64,000 nucleotides of DNA, from the NCBI GenBank assembly GCA_004078665.1, contig SCFO01000002.1, positions 1 through 64,000 on the forward strand, given 5' to 3'. Below, piece after piece: positions 7,031 through 15,021 of this stretch. The DNA is from Halobacillus fulvus (lineage in GTDB: Bacteria; Bacillota; Bacilli; Bacillales; Halobacillaceae). Under the pieces are notes generated by a model. It saw only the letters and a list, made by a program, of their open reading frames with translations. It was not told where the DNA came from and ran no database searches. The translations under genes were made by a program, and so were the position numbers. Positions within the stretch are counted from its first letter, which is position 1, and every line of letters starts with the position of its first letter.

Positions 7031-8551
7031 ATGACGACGATTTACAACGATGTGGAGCACCTGCTCCAGTACGGTCTTGAGAAAAAGCTGATCACGGTAT
7101 GGGATCTCGATTATGTCCGCAATTCACTCTATCACCTTTTCCAGCTGGACGGCCAAACGCCTCCTGAAGTAGAAGGCGAAGTTCCAGAGACACCTGTGAC
7201 GATCCTTGCGCGGATGCTCGATTTTGCCGTGGAAGAAGGGTTGATTGGGGAGACGGTCACGGAGCGTGATCTGTTCGATGCGAAGATCATGGACCGCCTG
7301 ATGCCGCGCCCGTCCGAGGTGACGCGCGACTTTTACCATACGTTTGAAAAAGAGGGACCGGTTGCGGCGACGGAGTTCTTTTATCAACTGAGTCAGGATT
7401 CCCATTATATCCGTACGGACCGGATCGCGAAGAATATGCACTGGTTCAGCCCGACGGAGTATGGCGATCTTGAGATTACAATCAACCTGTCGAAGCCTGA
7501 GAAGGATCCGAAGGCGATTGCGGCTGCGCGGAAAGCAACGGGACAGGAGAAGTATCCGAAGTGCTTGCTATGTAAGGAAAATGTCGGCTATGCCGGACGT
7601 CTTGATCATCCGGCACGCGACAATCACCGGATCATTCCGGTCGATCTTGAAGGGGAGCACTGGTTCCTCCAGTACTCGCCGTACATTTACTACAACGAGC
7701 ATGCCATCGTGCTGTCCCGCGATCACAGACCGATGAGCATTTCGAAGGACGGCTTCGACCGCCTGCTCGATTTCGTCGATCAGTTCCCGCACTATTTCGT
7801 CGGCTCGAATGCGGATCTTCCGATTGTCGGCGGGTCGATCCTGAGCCACGACCACTTCCAGGGCGGACACCACGAATTCCCGATGGCGAAAGCGCCAGTT
7901 GATGAGTGGTTTACGTTCGACGGGTTCAGAGATGTGCAGGCAGGAGTCGTCGAGTGGCCGATGTCTGTCATCCGTCTGCGCTCTGAGGACCGCCATCGTC
8001 TGACTGAACTCGGCGATATGATATTGCAAAAATGGCGCACGTACTCGGATGAAGAGGTTGAGGTGCTTGCAGAAACTAACGGCGAGCCGCACAACACGGT
8101 TACACCGATCGCCCGATACCGTGACGGCCAGTTCGAGCTCGACCTCGTCCTGCGCAACAACCGCACTAGCGACGAGCATCCGCTCGGCATTTTCCACCCG
8201 CACGAAGAAGTGCATCACATTAAGAAGGAAAACATCGGCCTGATTGAAGTGATGGGTCTCGCCGTGCTGCCAGGCCGTCTCGTTGACGAGATGAAGGAGC
8301 TGGCCGGCTACATGGCGGACGGTGCCCTTGATGGAAAAGCACTCGAAAGTGAAGCAACGGCGAAGCACGTCGACTGGGCGAAGCGGATTGCAGAAGAGCA
8401 TCCGGTCGATTCTGAGGAAGCGGCTGAAGAGCTTTTGAAAGAAGAAATCGGCAAACGTTTCTCTGTCGTGCTTGAGCATGCCGGGGTGTTTAAGCGTACG
8501 GAGTCTGGGAAGCTTGGATTTGATCGTTTTCTGGAGGAAGTCGGTAGATAA
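7031..8551 (+). CDS. galT: Galactose-1-phosphate uridylyltransferase, class II (Firmicutes type)
   Basis: 506 residues from ATG 7031, 8 bases after AAGGAGGG that straddles the galE stop. Transfers UMP between UDP-glucose and galactose 1-phosphate (middle Leloir step). The length near 500 residues and the motifs CLLCKENVGYAGR and GSILSHDHFQGG identify the class II enzymes of Gram-positive bacteria, in which the HPHxQ active site of the E. coli enzyme is replaced by a SHDHFQ-like motif. Last gene of the operon; a strong terminator follows. Confidence 0.96.
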   Translation: MTTIYNDVEHLLQYGLEKKLITVWDLDYVRNSLYHLFQLDGQTPPEVEGEVPETPVTILARMLDFAVEEGLIGETVTERDLFDAKIMDRLMPRPSEVTRDFYHTFEKEGPVAATEFFYQLSQDSHYIRTDRIAKNMHWFSPTEYGDLEITINLSKPEKDPKAIAAARKATGQEKYPKCLLCKENVGYAGRLDHPARDNHRIIPVDLEGEHWFLQYSPYIYYNEHAIVLSRDHRPMSISKDGFDRLLDFVDQFPHYFVGSNADLPIVGGSILSHDHFQGGHHEFPMAKAPVDEWFTFDGFRDVQAGVVEWPMSVIRLRSEDRHRLTELGDMILQKWRTYSDEEVEVLAETNGEPHNTVTPIARYRDGQFELDLVLRNNRTSDEHPLGIFHPHEEVHHIKKENIGLIEVMGLAVLPGRLVDEMKELAGYMADGALDGKALESEATAKHVDWAKRIAEEHPVDSEEAAEELLKEEIGKRFSVVLEHAGVFKRTESGKLGFDRFLEEVGR

Positions 8552-8559
8552 ATAAAAGG

Positions 8560-8597
8560 AAGGACCTTGCCTGGGTATGACAGGTAAGGTCCTTTTT
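8560..8597 (+). terminator. Intrinsic terminator of the galactose operon
   Basis: Stem AAGGACCTTGCCTG / CAGGTAAGGTCCTT with a 7-base loop and a following T run, starting 9 bases after the galT stop. Confidence 0.92.
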
Positions 8598-8630
8598 GGT
8601 CGGATGCAGGTTTCACTTTAGTGGTGGAAG

Positions 8631-8825
8631 TTATTCTACACTCTTTTTTCTGAAAACAATACTGAGAATCATAATAATAGTAACGACAAAGAAGGTCTGT
8701 ATTGCATTTTCGACCAAGTCAAGAGAATGGCTATTCAAATAATCTAGTAAACTCAGGAGAAGGAAATAAGCAATCAATCCCATCAAATAAAACGATAGGA
8801 GTAGACGTTTCTTTTTGTGGGTCAA
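8631..8825 (-). CDS. Small two-helix membrane protein
   Basis: 64 residues from a TTG preceded by GGAGGTGAT at 7 bases. Two hydrophobic segments (LLLSFYLMGLIAYFLLLSLL and TFFVVTIIMILSIVF) separated by a short polar loop, with a basic N-terminus. No family recognised. Distal member of a minus-strand run of ten small genes extending to 11.4 kb. Confidence 0.65.
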   Translation of the reverse strand: MTHKKKRLLLSFYLMGLIAYFLLLSLLDYLNSHSLDLVENAIQTFFVVTIIMILSIVFRKKSVE

Positions 8826-8858
8826 ATCATCACCTCCGACTCATAGTGCCTGGGTAGT

Positions 8859-9251
8859 TTAGTCGCTCAATGTAATTCCCATGATATGGTCCGTGTAAAG
8901 TGCGAAACTTTCGTATTCCATATTTAAGTCAGGATTAGAAAAAGGGATGATTTTCACATCATTAAGAACGATCATGGCGTGTACATTCACGACATTTCCT
9001 TCCGCTAGCATTTTCAATGTCGTGTCCTCGGACTTTAGTAAAGCCTTATCCAATAAAGGGAGGCGCTGTTCATCCGGCGCATCGGTGTCTATTCTGTCTG
9101 CGATGATAAACGAGTTGGGCGTGGCAATTTTGATCTTCCGCTTCTTTTCGTTATTCTTTTGCAATTCATCTAATTCTGCCTGCAAGACGACAAGATCAAG
9201 CTTTTTCATGTCGTGCAAATGGTTTAATTTGTGCCCTGTAAAAGTGTGCAA
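8859..9251 (-). CDS. Small soluble protein of unknown function
   Basis: 130 residues from TTG 9251, chosen for GGAGGAAG at 7 bases. No hydrophobic helix. The N-terminal third is Leu-, Lys- and Glu-rich (LVVLQAELDELQKNNEKKRK, probably helical), followed by a beta-rich region with TPNSFIIADRIDTDAPDE and VHAMIVLNDVKIIPFSN. This is the only non-membrane product of any length in the minus-strand small-gene run. No family recognised. Confidence 0.65.
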   Translation of the reverse strand: MHTFTGHKLNHLHDMKKLDLVVLQAELDELQKNNEKKRKIKIATPNSFIIADRIDTDAPDEQRLPLLDKALLKSEDTTLKMLAEGNVVNVHAMIVLNDVKIIPFSNPDLNMEYESFALYTDHIMGITLSD

Positions 9252-9297
9252 AAAGCTTCCTCCTTGTATGAACTATAGTACTCTCTGTTTGTTCTCG

Positions 9298-9561
9298 TTA
9301 CCCGCTAAACAACGCAAAAATCAAATTCCCGAAGAACATCAGAAGAAAGAAACTGAACGTCATCAAGGCATTTGAAACGACTCCGAATTTGCTTTTTCCA
9401 AGGACCCCGAACGCGATTCCGACAGGGTTGACGATAAACGTCAGTAGCCAAAAGCCGTATCCGTAATCGAATATAAAATTCGGCAGCCACGTGAGGACGC
9501 CCATGAAGAAACAAACGATAGAAAGCAATCGCCATGGTCTGTATGAATGGACTGTTTCCAT
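9298..9561 (-). CDS. Small membrane protein
   Basis: 87 residues from ATG 9561, which follows GGGGG at 7 bases; an upstream in-frame start at 9600 lacks a ribosome site. Three hydrophobic stretches (LLSIVCFFMGVLTWLPNFI, WLLTFIVNPVGIAFGVLG, MTFSFFLLMFFGNLIFAL) suggest a three-helix membrane protein. Resembles short uncharacterised Bacillus membrane proteins; no function assigned. Confidence 0.7.
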   Translation of the reverse strand: METVHSYRPWRLLSIVCFFMGVLTWLPNFIFDYGYGFWLLTFIVNPVGIAFGVLGKSKFGVVSNALMTFSFFLLMFFGNLIFALFSG

Positions 9562-9613
9562 TAAATAACCCCCTGTCTTTGTGTGATTCGCTTTTGCCAA
9601 ACGCCTACTTAAT

Positions 9614-9883
9614 TCAAAACGTTAAGGCCAGTATGAAAAATGCGAGGGCGAATCCTAATTCAGGCAAAGCGCGTTTGTATTGTCTATATTGGAAATACGT
9701 TTCGATACTGTTCATGATCGAACTGATTCCCACCGTGATGAAGAACCGCTGCATATAAAATGTGTCAAAGTCATGGACGAAGTATAGGATCAAAAATGTA
9801 ATCATCACGCCGATCGAGATCATGCGGATGACATTCACCCACGGTTCGCTTTTTCTTTCCTGCTCCTTAAAAAATATTCCCAT
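9614..9883 (-). CDS. Small membrane protein (about three helices)
   Basis: 89 residues; GGAGG lies about 10 bases before the ATG. Hydrophobic segments at IRMISIGVMITFLILYF, FFITVGISSIMNSI and LPELGFALAFFILALTF with a basic turn (YFQYRQYKRA). The layout is reminiscent of small DUF4181-type proteins, but I cannot confirm that by eye. Confidence 0.65.
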   Translation of the reverse strand: MGIFFKEQERKSEPWVNVIRMISIGVMITFLILYFVHDFDTFYMQRFFITVGISSIMNSIETYFQYRQYKRALPELGFALAFFILALTF

Positions 9884-9956
9884 GCCTGGTTCCCTCCTGA
9901 AGTTCGCGGATGTGAATATGTATCATGAACCTATACGCCAAAACTTCTCAGGAGAC

Positions 9957-10139
9957 TCATGCTTTCATGACCTTACTTGCTCTAAATACACTTAAAAACA
10001 GAACGAGCATGGACACGGCTACAAAAAAGACCCAGTAACTATTGTCATAAACAGCTAGAATAACAGCAAAAACGGACAATAGAACGGATAAGCTGAATCC
10101 TGATACAGCTTTCACATCGTTCAACACTTTATGATTCAT
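9957..10139 (-). CDS. Small two-helix membrane protein
   Basis: 60 residues; AAGGAG lies about 7 bases before the ATG. Two hydrophobic helices (FSLSVLLSVFAVILAVY and YWVFFVAVSMLVLFLSVF) and a basic C-terminus (RASKVMKA). Its ribosome site overlaps the 3' end of the next gene upstream on this strand, so the two are probably co-transcribed. Confidence 0.65.
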   Translation of the reverse strand: MNHKVLNDVKAVSGFSLSVLLSVFAVILAVYDNSYWVFFVAVSMLVLFLSVFRASKVMKA

Positions 10140-10144
10140 CCTGT

Positions 10145-10324
10145 TTACTCCTTTTCCGAATTTCGCTTCTGATACATCTCAATCAATTTATGTAACTGGT
10201 AAATAATGAAGAGCAACAAGGAAATGATCATGCCGAGTAATAATCCCGTCGGCCCTGAGATGGCAAACCCGAACACACCGCCTATAATCATCAATATCAT
10301 GATAAAAAATAGTAAATCTTTCAT
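10145..10324 (-). CDS. Small two-helix membrane protein
   Basis: 59 residues: MKDLLFFIMI start, two hydrophobic stretches (FIMILMIIGGVFGFAIS and GLLLGMIISLLLFIIYQL) and a polar tail ending NSEKE. GAGGTGT lies 6 bases before the ATG. Its last codons form the AAGGAG used by the gene at 9957-10139, a sign of coupling. Confidence 0.6.
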   Translation of the reverse strand: MKDLLFFIMILMIIGGVFGFAISGPTGLLLGMIISLLLFIIYQLHKLIEMYQKRNSEKE

Positions 10325-10346
10325 GCTATGACACCTCTTGATCGTT

Positions 10347-10493
10347 TTACATTGCCCGCATCACTTTCTTGATCTTCCCGCACCGCTCACACTCATGGAC
10401 CGCTCTCGGTGAACGGTCTTCCCATCCGATATGCTTCCATTTGTGGAGGCCTATTTTGCATAAGAAAGGTTTGTTTTTCTTTTCCTTGCTCAT
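10347..10493 (-). CDS. Very small zinc-ribbon-like protein
   Basis: 48 residues. It has one Cys-x-x-Gly-x-His-x-Trp start (CKIGLHKW) and a later CERCGKIKK, together a single Cys/His zinc-binding arrangement like that of DUF1660-type phage and Bacillus proteins. Strongly basic. The ribosome site (TTGGTGAAG) is only moderate. Possibly DNA- or RNA-binding; inference only. Confidence 0.55.
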   Translation of the reverse strand: MSKEKKNKPFLCKIGLHKWKHIGWEDRSPRAVHECERCGKIKKVMRAM

Positions 10494-10529
10494 TTGCTTC
10501 ACCAACTTGAAAAGAGAAGTTTATTCTCA

Positions 10530-10682
10530 TTAATTTCTTCTTTTTCCAAACCTCGGCTTACTGAAATACGCTCCGATCAGCATGAATACAATCGCGGCAA
10601 GCATCCCTGTCGCCTCCTGGTTGACTAGGATCGACAAAGGAAGGCAAAGGGCGGCGATGATGAAAAATAAACGGACGAGCAT
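10530..10682 (-). CDS. Very small membrane protein
   Basis: 50 residues; GAGGTGT lies 6 bases before the ATG. Two hydrophobic helices (LFFIIAALCLPLSILV and GMLAAIVFMLIGAYF) and a basic tail (SKPRFGKRRN). No family recognised. Confidence 0.58.
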   Translation of the reverse strand: MLVRLFFIIAALCLPLSILVNQEATGMLAAIVFMLIGAYFSKPRFGKRRN

Positions 10683-10707
10683 AATTGAACACCTCTTTAT
10701 TAGTAAG

Positions 10708-11085
10708 TCAGCTTTCTTTTCTCCAGACCATCACATCGGAAAAAGTCAGTCCAAGCGCTAGGCCAAAGGGGATGCCGAGATCCCAATTGTCCATCTCTGG
10801 ACGCCTGAGAAGCGAATTGGCAAGGAAGTGGATAGCACTTAAAGAAACGAACCATCCCGTAAACTTCAAAGCCCTTCCCCTTACATCTGACGCCTTCCAT
10901 TGCCTCGCATGAATCAGCACTCTTACGATGGAATAGGCAACGAATAGAAGGAGATACATCAGATACCCGACAATCCATAAAAACGAAAGCTTGGTGTCGA
11001 TTTCGTTAAAGACGATGAAAAGTGTGCCGATGGTTCCCGTCAGAAATATCGTGAACAAAACAATATGTAATCGAGTATCTTTCAT
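10708..11085 (-). CDS. Membrane protein of unknown function
   Basis: 125 residues from ATG 11085 (GAGGAT 7 bases upstream; an upstream GTG at 11112 lacks a site). Four hydrophobic stretches: IVLFTIFLTGTIGTLFIVF, FLWIVGYLMYLLLFVAYSIV, GWFVSLSAIHFLANSLL and GIPFGLALGLTF. First sizeable product of the minus-strand cluster. Function unknown. Confidence 0.65.
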   Translation of the reverse strand: MKDTRLHIVLFTIFLTGTIGTLFIVFNEIDTKLSFLWIVGYLMYLLLFVAYSIVRVLIHARQWKASDVRGRALKFTGWFVSLSAIHFLANSLLRRPEMDNWDLGIPFGLALGLTFSDVMVWRKES

Positions 11086-11178
11086 CTCGAATCCTCGCTT
11101 TCGTGTAGGCACAGGTTTTTTTTGGCCCGTCGATGTATCTACTAAGGTTTCAAAACTTTTCTGTAGAAGTCGCGTAAT

Positions 11179-11361
11179 TCAATTGAACAGAATATTCCCC
11201 ACAACACCGATCAACATCATCAAAAAGAAACTCCCGAAAAGAACATACCCGATGATTTTAATCGGCAAGGGAAGCTTCCCTCCGCGGCCTTTCGGATACC
11301 CTTCGATATTTTGCTTATGGGCGATCACGTCATTGAAAGGCTTGTGGCTTCCGTTGCTCAT
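11179..11361 (-). CDS. Small single-helix membrane protein
   Basis: 60 residues; GGAGGTG lies about 7 bases before the ATG. A polar N-terminal half of about 34 residues precedes one hydrophobic helix (IIGYVLFGSFFLMMLIGVVG). Short proteins with this pattern are often annotated as amino-acid-transporter-like in Bacillaceae, but nothing here shows transport. Confidence 0.6.
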   Translation of the reverse strand: MSNGSHKPFNDVIAHKQNIEGYPKGRGGKLPLPIKIIGYVLFGSFFLMMLIGVVGNILFN

Positions 11362-11592
11362 TCAAGCACCTCCCGAAAAGTTTTTAAGCCAAATTTAACT
11401 TCTTATTCTCTATACGTATGAAAAAGCATTTCGTTTCGAATCGAGATAGATTACTTCTATATTAAGTAAAATATACCGTAAAATCCCTCGTTTTTACACC
11501 TTATCTGACACTCTTTGAAAGCACTTACCCCCAGTGTTCATGCCTAACCTCGACGTTTCCTCAAAAAATTTTAACTTTTATAACAAATATAC
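11362..11592. other. AT-rich intergenic region
   Basis: Separates the minus-strand small-gene run from the beta-galactosidase gene. No reading frame with a ribosome site was seen. The promoter and a possible CcpA site for the downstream gene lie at its right end and are listed separately. Confidence 0.5.
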
Positions 11593-11622
11593 TTGTAATA
11601 AAACCTGATTATGTGCAATAAT
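11593..11622 (+). promoter_or_regulatory. Possible promoter of the GH2 gene
   Basis: TTGTAA (11593-11598), 18-base spacer, AATAAT (11617-11622) with an upstream TG, i.e. an extended -10 (TGCAATAAT). Confidence 0.45.
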
Positions 11623-11637
11623 TGAACCATAAATAAA

Positions 11638-11651
11638 TGAAAACCCTTACT
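11638..11651 (+). promoter_or_regulatory. Possible catabolite-responsive (cre) element
   Basis: TGAAAACCCTTACT differs from the cre consensus TGWAARCGYTWNCW at one position (the central G). It lies just downstream of the predicted start, where CcpA binding would repress. Confidence 0.4.
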
Positions 11652-11712
11652 TTTGGACGTCAAAAATCGTTTTATCACATAAAAAACAGTAATAAATAAG
11701 GTGGGAAGTACC

Positions 11713-13515
11713 ATGATCGAAACAAAGCCCTTCATCACGAAAAAAGGGAGCGACACAAACGAATACCCGAGACCTCAGTTCCGCCGCAGCGACTGGATCG
11801 ACTTGAATGGAACCTGGGCGTTCCAATTCGACGATGCCAATCTTGGTGAGAAAGAGGGCTGGTACGAGGGAGGCCAATTGACCGACACGATCCAGGTTCC
11901 TTACGTGTACCAAAGTGAGAAGTCCGAGGTGAACAAGTCCGAGGCTCATTCTATTGTCTGGTATGAAAGGGCTTTCGGCTGGGGAGAGACTGGCAACGTG
12001 CTGTATCTTCACTTCGAAGCGTCCGATTATGTCACGAAGGTGTGGGTGAATGGACAGTTCGCCGGCGACCATGAAGGTGGGCATACACCATTCCGCTTCC
12101 GAATCGACCCTTATCTCCTGACGGGTGACAACACAATCACCGTCCGCGTCGAGGATACGAACAGCGTCGAGCAGCCGATCGGCAAGCAGTCATGGAAGTC
12201 CGACAACTTCCTTTGCTGGTACACACGGACGACAGGCATCTGGCAGCCGGTCTGGATGGAAGAAGTCGCGCCGGTCCATCTCGATGACGTGAAGATGACG
12301 CCGAACGTTGAGAATTCTACACTCCGTGTCCAGGCGGAAGTGACGGGTCACACAGAGCCGGTGTACGTCGAAGCGGACGTCTTTTTCAAAGGCGAATGGA
12401 TCACGACTTCCGGTGTCTGGATGAAAGCGCACCAGCGCACCGCTGAGCTGAACCTTGATGTCCAGTCCGATGATGCCGATTTCCGCGTCTTCTATTGGAC
12501 CCCGGATACGCCGAACCTATACGACATCCGTTTTACGGTGAAAAATAAAGAAGAAATCTTCGACCAGGTCGACAGCTATTTCGGGATGAGAAGCATCGAG
12601 GCGAAGGGCGACCGGATTTTACTGAACAGGGAAAGCTTTTATCAGAAGCTTCTTCTCGACCAGGGCTATTACCCGGGCTCCTTGATGACGGCGACGTACG
12701 AGCAGATGGAAGCGGATCTTGAGAAGGTGAAGGAGATGGGCTTCAATGGTGTCCGTCGCCACCAAACGATCGCCGACCGTCGCTACATGTACTTGTGCGA
12801 CACGCTAGGCCTCGTCATGTGGGCGGAAATGCCGAGTAGCTTCCTTTTCTCCGATCAGTCGATGATCCGGATGATGAACGAGTCGCGTGAGATGATCGCG
12901 AAGCACTACAACCACCCGTCCGTCATCATTTATACGCTGATGAACGAATCGTGGGGGATCAACGAGGTGTATCACAGTAAGGAGCAACAGCATTTCGTCA
13001 ACGCTCTTTATCATCAGGCGAAAGCGTTCGACCCGACAAGGCTCATCGTCGGAAATGACGGCTGGGAGCATACGCTGACCGACATTTTGACGATCCACGA
13101 CTACAACTCGGATGCGGATTCGATGCGCGAAACGTACAAAGACTATGAAGAACTCGTCAACGGCAGCCCTTCGAAGACGAGCCGCAAGCAGAATTACGCG
13201 GAGGGCTACAAGTATCGTGGCGAACCTGTCATCATCAGCGAATACGGTGGCATCGCCTACAGTTCTTTTGAAAAAGAGGAGAACTGGGGATATGGCACAA
13301 GGCCGAAATCGCCGGAGGAAGTGCTTGCCCGACTGAAGAAACTGACCGATGTGATTGTGGAGACATCGAATATTCAAGGATTCTGCTATACGCAGCTGAC
13401 CGATGTCGAGCAGGAAGTGAACGGCTTGCTGGATCATGACCACGAGTACAAGTTCGACCCTGTCAAAGTGAGAGAGATTATGAATCAGCAGTCCGACGGT
13501 TTCGTTTTTGAATAA
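11713..13515 (+). CDS. Glycoside hydrolase family 2, probably beta-galactosidase
   Basis: 600 residues from ATG 11713 (AAGGTGGG upstream). GH2 order: N-terminal sugar-binding jelly-roll (RSDWIDLNGTWAFQFDD), Ig-like domain, then a TIM barrel with the acid/base in MNESWG (Glu about residue 412) and the nucleophile in ISEYGG (Glu about residue 510). Much shorter than LacZ, closer to the compact beta-galactosidase/beta-glucuronidase forms, and no signal peptide, so it is cytoplasmic. Next to a GPH symporter and near galKET, so a beta-galactoside is the likely substrate; beta-glucuronide cannot be excluded. Confidence 0.88.
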   Translation: MIETKPFITKKGSDTNEYPRPQFRRSDWIDLNGTWAFQFDDANLGEKEGWYEGGQLTDTIQVPYVYQSEKSEVNKSEAHSIVWYERAFGWGETGNVLYLHFEASDYVTKVWVNGQFAGDHEGGHTPFRFRIDPYLLTGDNTITVRVEDTNSVEQPIGKQSWKSDNFLCWYTRTTGIWQPVWMEEVAPVHLDDVKMTPNVENSTLRVQAEVTGHTEPVYVEADVFFKGEWITTSGVWMKAHQRTAELNLDVQSDDADFRVFYWTPDTPNLYDIRFTVKNKEEIFDQVDSYFGMRSIEAKGDRILLNRESFYQKLLLDQGYYPGSLMTATYEQMEADLEKVKEMGFNGVRRHQTIADRRYMYLCDTLGLVMWAEMPSSFLFSDQSMIRMMNESREMIAKHYNHPSVIIYTLMNESWGINEVYHSKEQQHFVNALYHQAKAFDPTRLIVGNDGWEHTLTDILTIHDYNSDADSMRETYKDYEELVNGSPSKTSRKQNYAEGYKYRGEPVIISEYGGIAYSSFEKEENWGYGTRPKSPEEVLARLKKLTDVIVETSNIQGFCYTQLTDVEQEVNGLLDHDHEYKFDPVKVREIMNQQSDGFVFE

Positions 13516-13535
13516 TCATGAGGAGGAACAAAACG

Positions 13536-14924
13536 ATGGAAGCAAAACAAATCGTTTCACAAGAAGTGGATAAGCGTGAAAATATCAAAAACAAGGAGTT
13601 TGCCTCTTATTTCGGATACGGATTCGGCCAGTGTATCAGCTTCGGCCTGGTCGGCTCCTACATCCTGTTTTTCTATACTGACATTCTCGGAATTTCTGCC
13701 GCTGCTGCGAGTATGATTTTCTTGATCGCCCGGACGTGGGATGCGATCAATGACCCGCTGATGGCGTCTGTCATGGACACGCTTCATTCGAAGCACGGGA
13801 AGTTCCGTCCGTATCTGAAGTACATGCCGTTTTTCATCGCCATTATTACAATCATTTGTTTCTTGCCCTTAGAAGGTTTGAGTCCGACGGCGAAAATTTT
13901 GTTTGCCGGTGGAACGTACATCCTTTGGGGAATGATTTACACTGTATCTGACGTACCGTACTGGTCGCTTTCGACGGTCATGAGTCAGGACGCACAGCAG
14001 CGTACGAAGCTGATCACGTTTGCGAACATGGGTGTTTTTGCCGGAATCGGATTGTCTCCGGTCGTATTCATACCGCTTGCTGAGTGGATTGGTCAAGGGG
14101 ATTTAGGAAAAGGATACTTCTGGGCGACCGTTATTTTGATGGCGTTTGCACTACCGATCATGCTGAATGGATTCAAGAACACGAAGGAACGTGTCAAGCC
14201 GCCGAAGACGAAAGTGAAGCTGTCTGATGCTTTCCGTGCAGTCCGTGCCAACAAGCCGATGTTCGCTGTCCTTGTCGTCTTTTTCTGTAACGTCTTCATG
14301 AATATCACTCAAGCTCTCAACGTATTCTTTTTTACGTACAATCTTGGAAACGCTTCCCTTATGTCGATTTTCGGGATCATCAGTCTGGCGAGTTGTATCG
14401 GGTTCTTCGTCATCCCGGCCCTTGCCCGCCGCTTTAAGAAAAAGCACCTGTTGATGACGATCGTCGCCATCGATATCGTCGTCCGCATCATCTGGTTCTC
14501 GCTTGGGTATTCCAGCGTCGTCGTATCGTTCATCTTCATCGCAATCACGATGCTGCTGTACACCGCAACAGGTCCACTGATCTCCGCGATGCTTGCTGAG
14601 ACGATCGAGTACACGGAACTGAAGACAGGGAAACGAAACGAAGCCGTGACGTTCTCCGGTCAGACGTTCACAGGAAAATTGTCCGTCGCCATCGCTGGCG
14701 GTCTGACAGGTGTCATCCTGACGTGGATCAACTACGCACCGAACCAGGATCAGACGGTCGCGACTATGGACGCCTTGTTCTTCGTCGTCGCCCTGCTTCC
14801 AGCGCTCGGTTCCCTGATCCGCCTGATCGTGATGTACTTCTACTCCTACACAGAGGATGAGTACAACGACGTCGTAGAAAAATTGGAAGAACGTAAAATG
14901 AAAGAAGACCCTGCTTATTCATAA
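13536..14924 (+). CDS. GPH family sugar:cation symporter
   Basis: 462 residues from ATG 13536 with GAGGAGGA 8 bases upstream. About twelve membrane helices. Typical glycoside-pentoside-hexuronide transporter marks: FGYGFGQCISFGLV at the start, ARTWDAINDPLMASVMD (the conserved Asn-Asp-Pro after helix 2) and KHGKFRPYLKYM. Imports a glycoside with Na+ or H+; LacS, MelB and XynB belong here. It lacks the C-terminal EIIA domain of LacS. Follows the GH2 gene by 20 bases, so uptake and hydrolysis of the same sugar are likely coupled. Confidence 0.92.
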   Translation: MEAKQIVSQEVDKRENIKNKEFASYFGYGFGQCISFGLVGSYILFFYTDILGISAAAASMIFLIARTWDAINDPLMASVMDTLHSKHGKFRPYLKYMPFFIAIITIICFLPLEGLSPTAKILFAGGTYILWGMIYTVSDVPYWSLSTVMSQDAQQRTKLITFANMGVFAGIGLSPVVFIPLAEWIGQGDLGKGYFWATVILMAFALPIMLNGFKNTKERVKPPKTKVKLSDAFRAVRANKPMFAVLVVFFCNVFMNITQALNVFFFTYNLGNASLMSIFGIISLASCIGFFVIPALARRFKKKHLLMTIVAIDIVVRIIWFSLGYSSVVVSFIFIAITMLLYTATGPLISAMLAETIEYTELKTGKRNEAVTFSGQTFTGKLSVAIAGGLTGVILTWINYAPNQDQTVATMDALFFVVALLPALGSLIRLIVMYFYSYTEDEYNDVVEKLEERKMKEDPAYS

Positions 14925-14931
14925 AAAGGAA

Positions 14932-14962
14932 CCCCTCTCCGCGTCATGGAGAGGGGATTTTT
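14932..14962 (+). terminator. Intrinsic terminator after the sugar symporter
   Basis: CCCCTCTCC, 7-base loop, GGAGAGGGG, then ATTTTTG. Confidence 0.9.
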
Positions 14963-14982
14963 GTATGTATGAATTTCCAGTC

Positions 14983-14991
14983 TGGTATAAT
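14983..14991 (+). promoter_or_regulatory. Extended -10 promoter of the ArsR-type regulator
   Basis: TGGTATAAT, a perfect extended -10. A weak TTGTAT (14961-14966) lies 19 bases upstream of the TATAAT. Confidence 0.55.
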
Positions 14992-15021
14992 AGAAGGAGC
15001 TCATCTGTAGGTGGTGTCGAA

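Noticed and set aside
7568-8479. Minus-strand open frame of 303 codons opposite galT
   Set aside because: Antisense shadow without start context or recognisable domains; galT motifs are intact on the plus strand.
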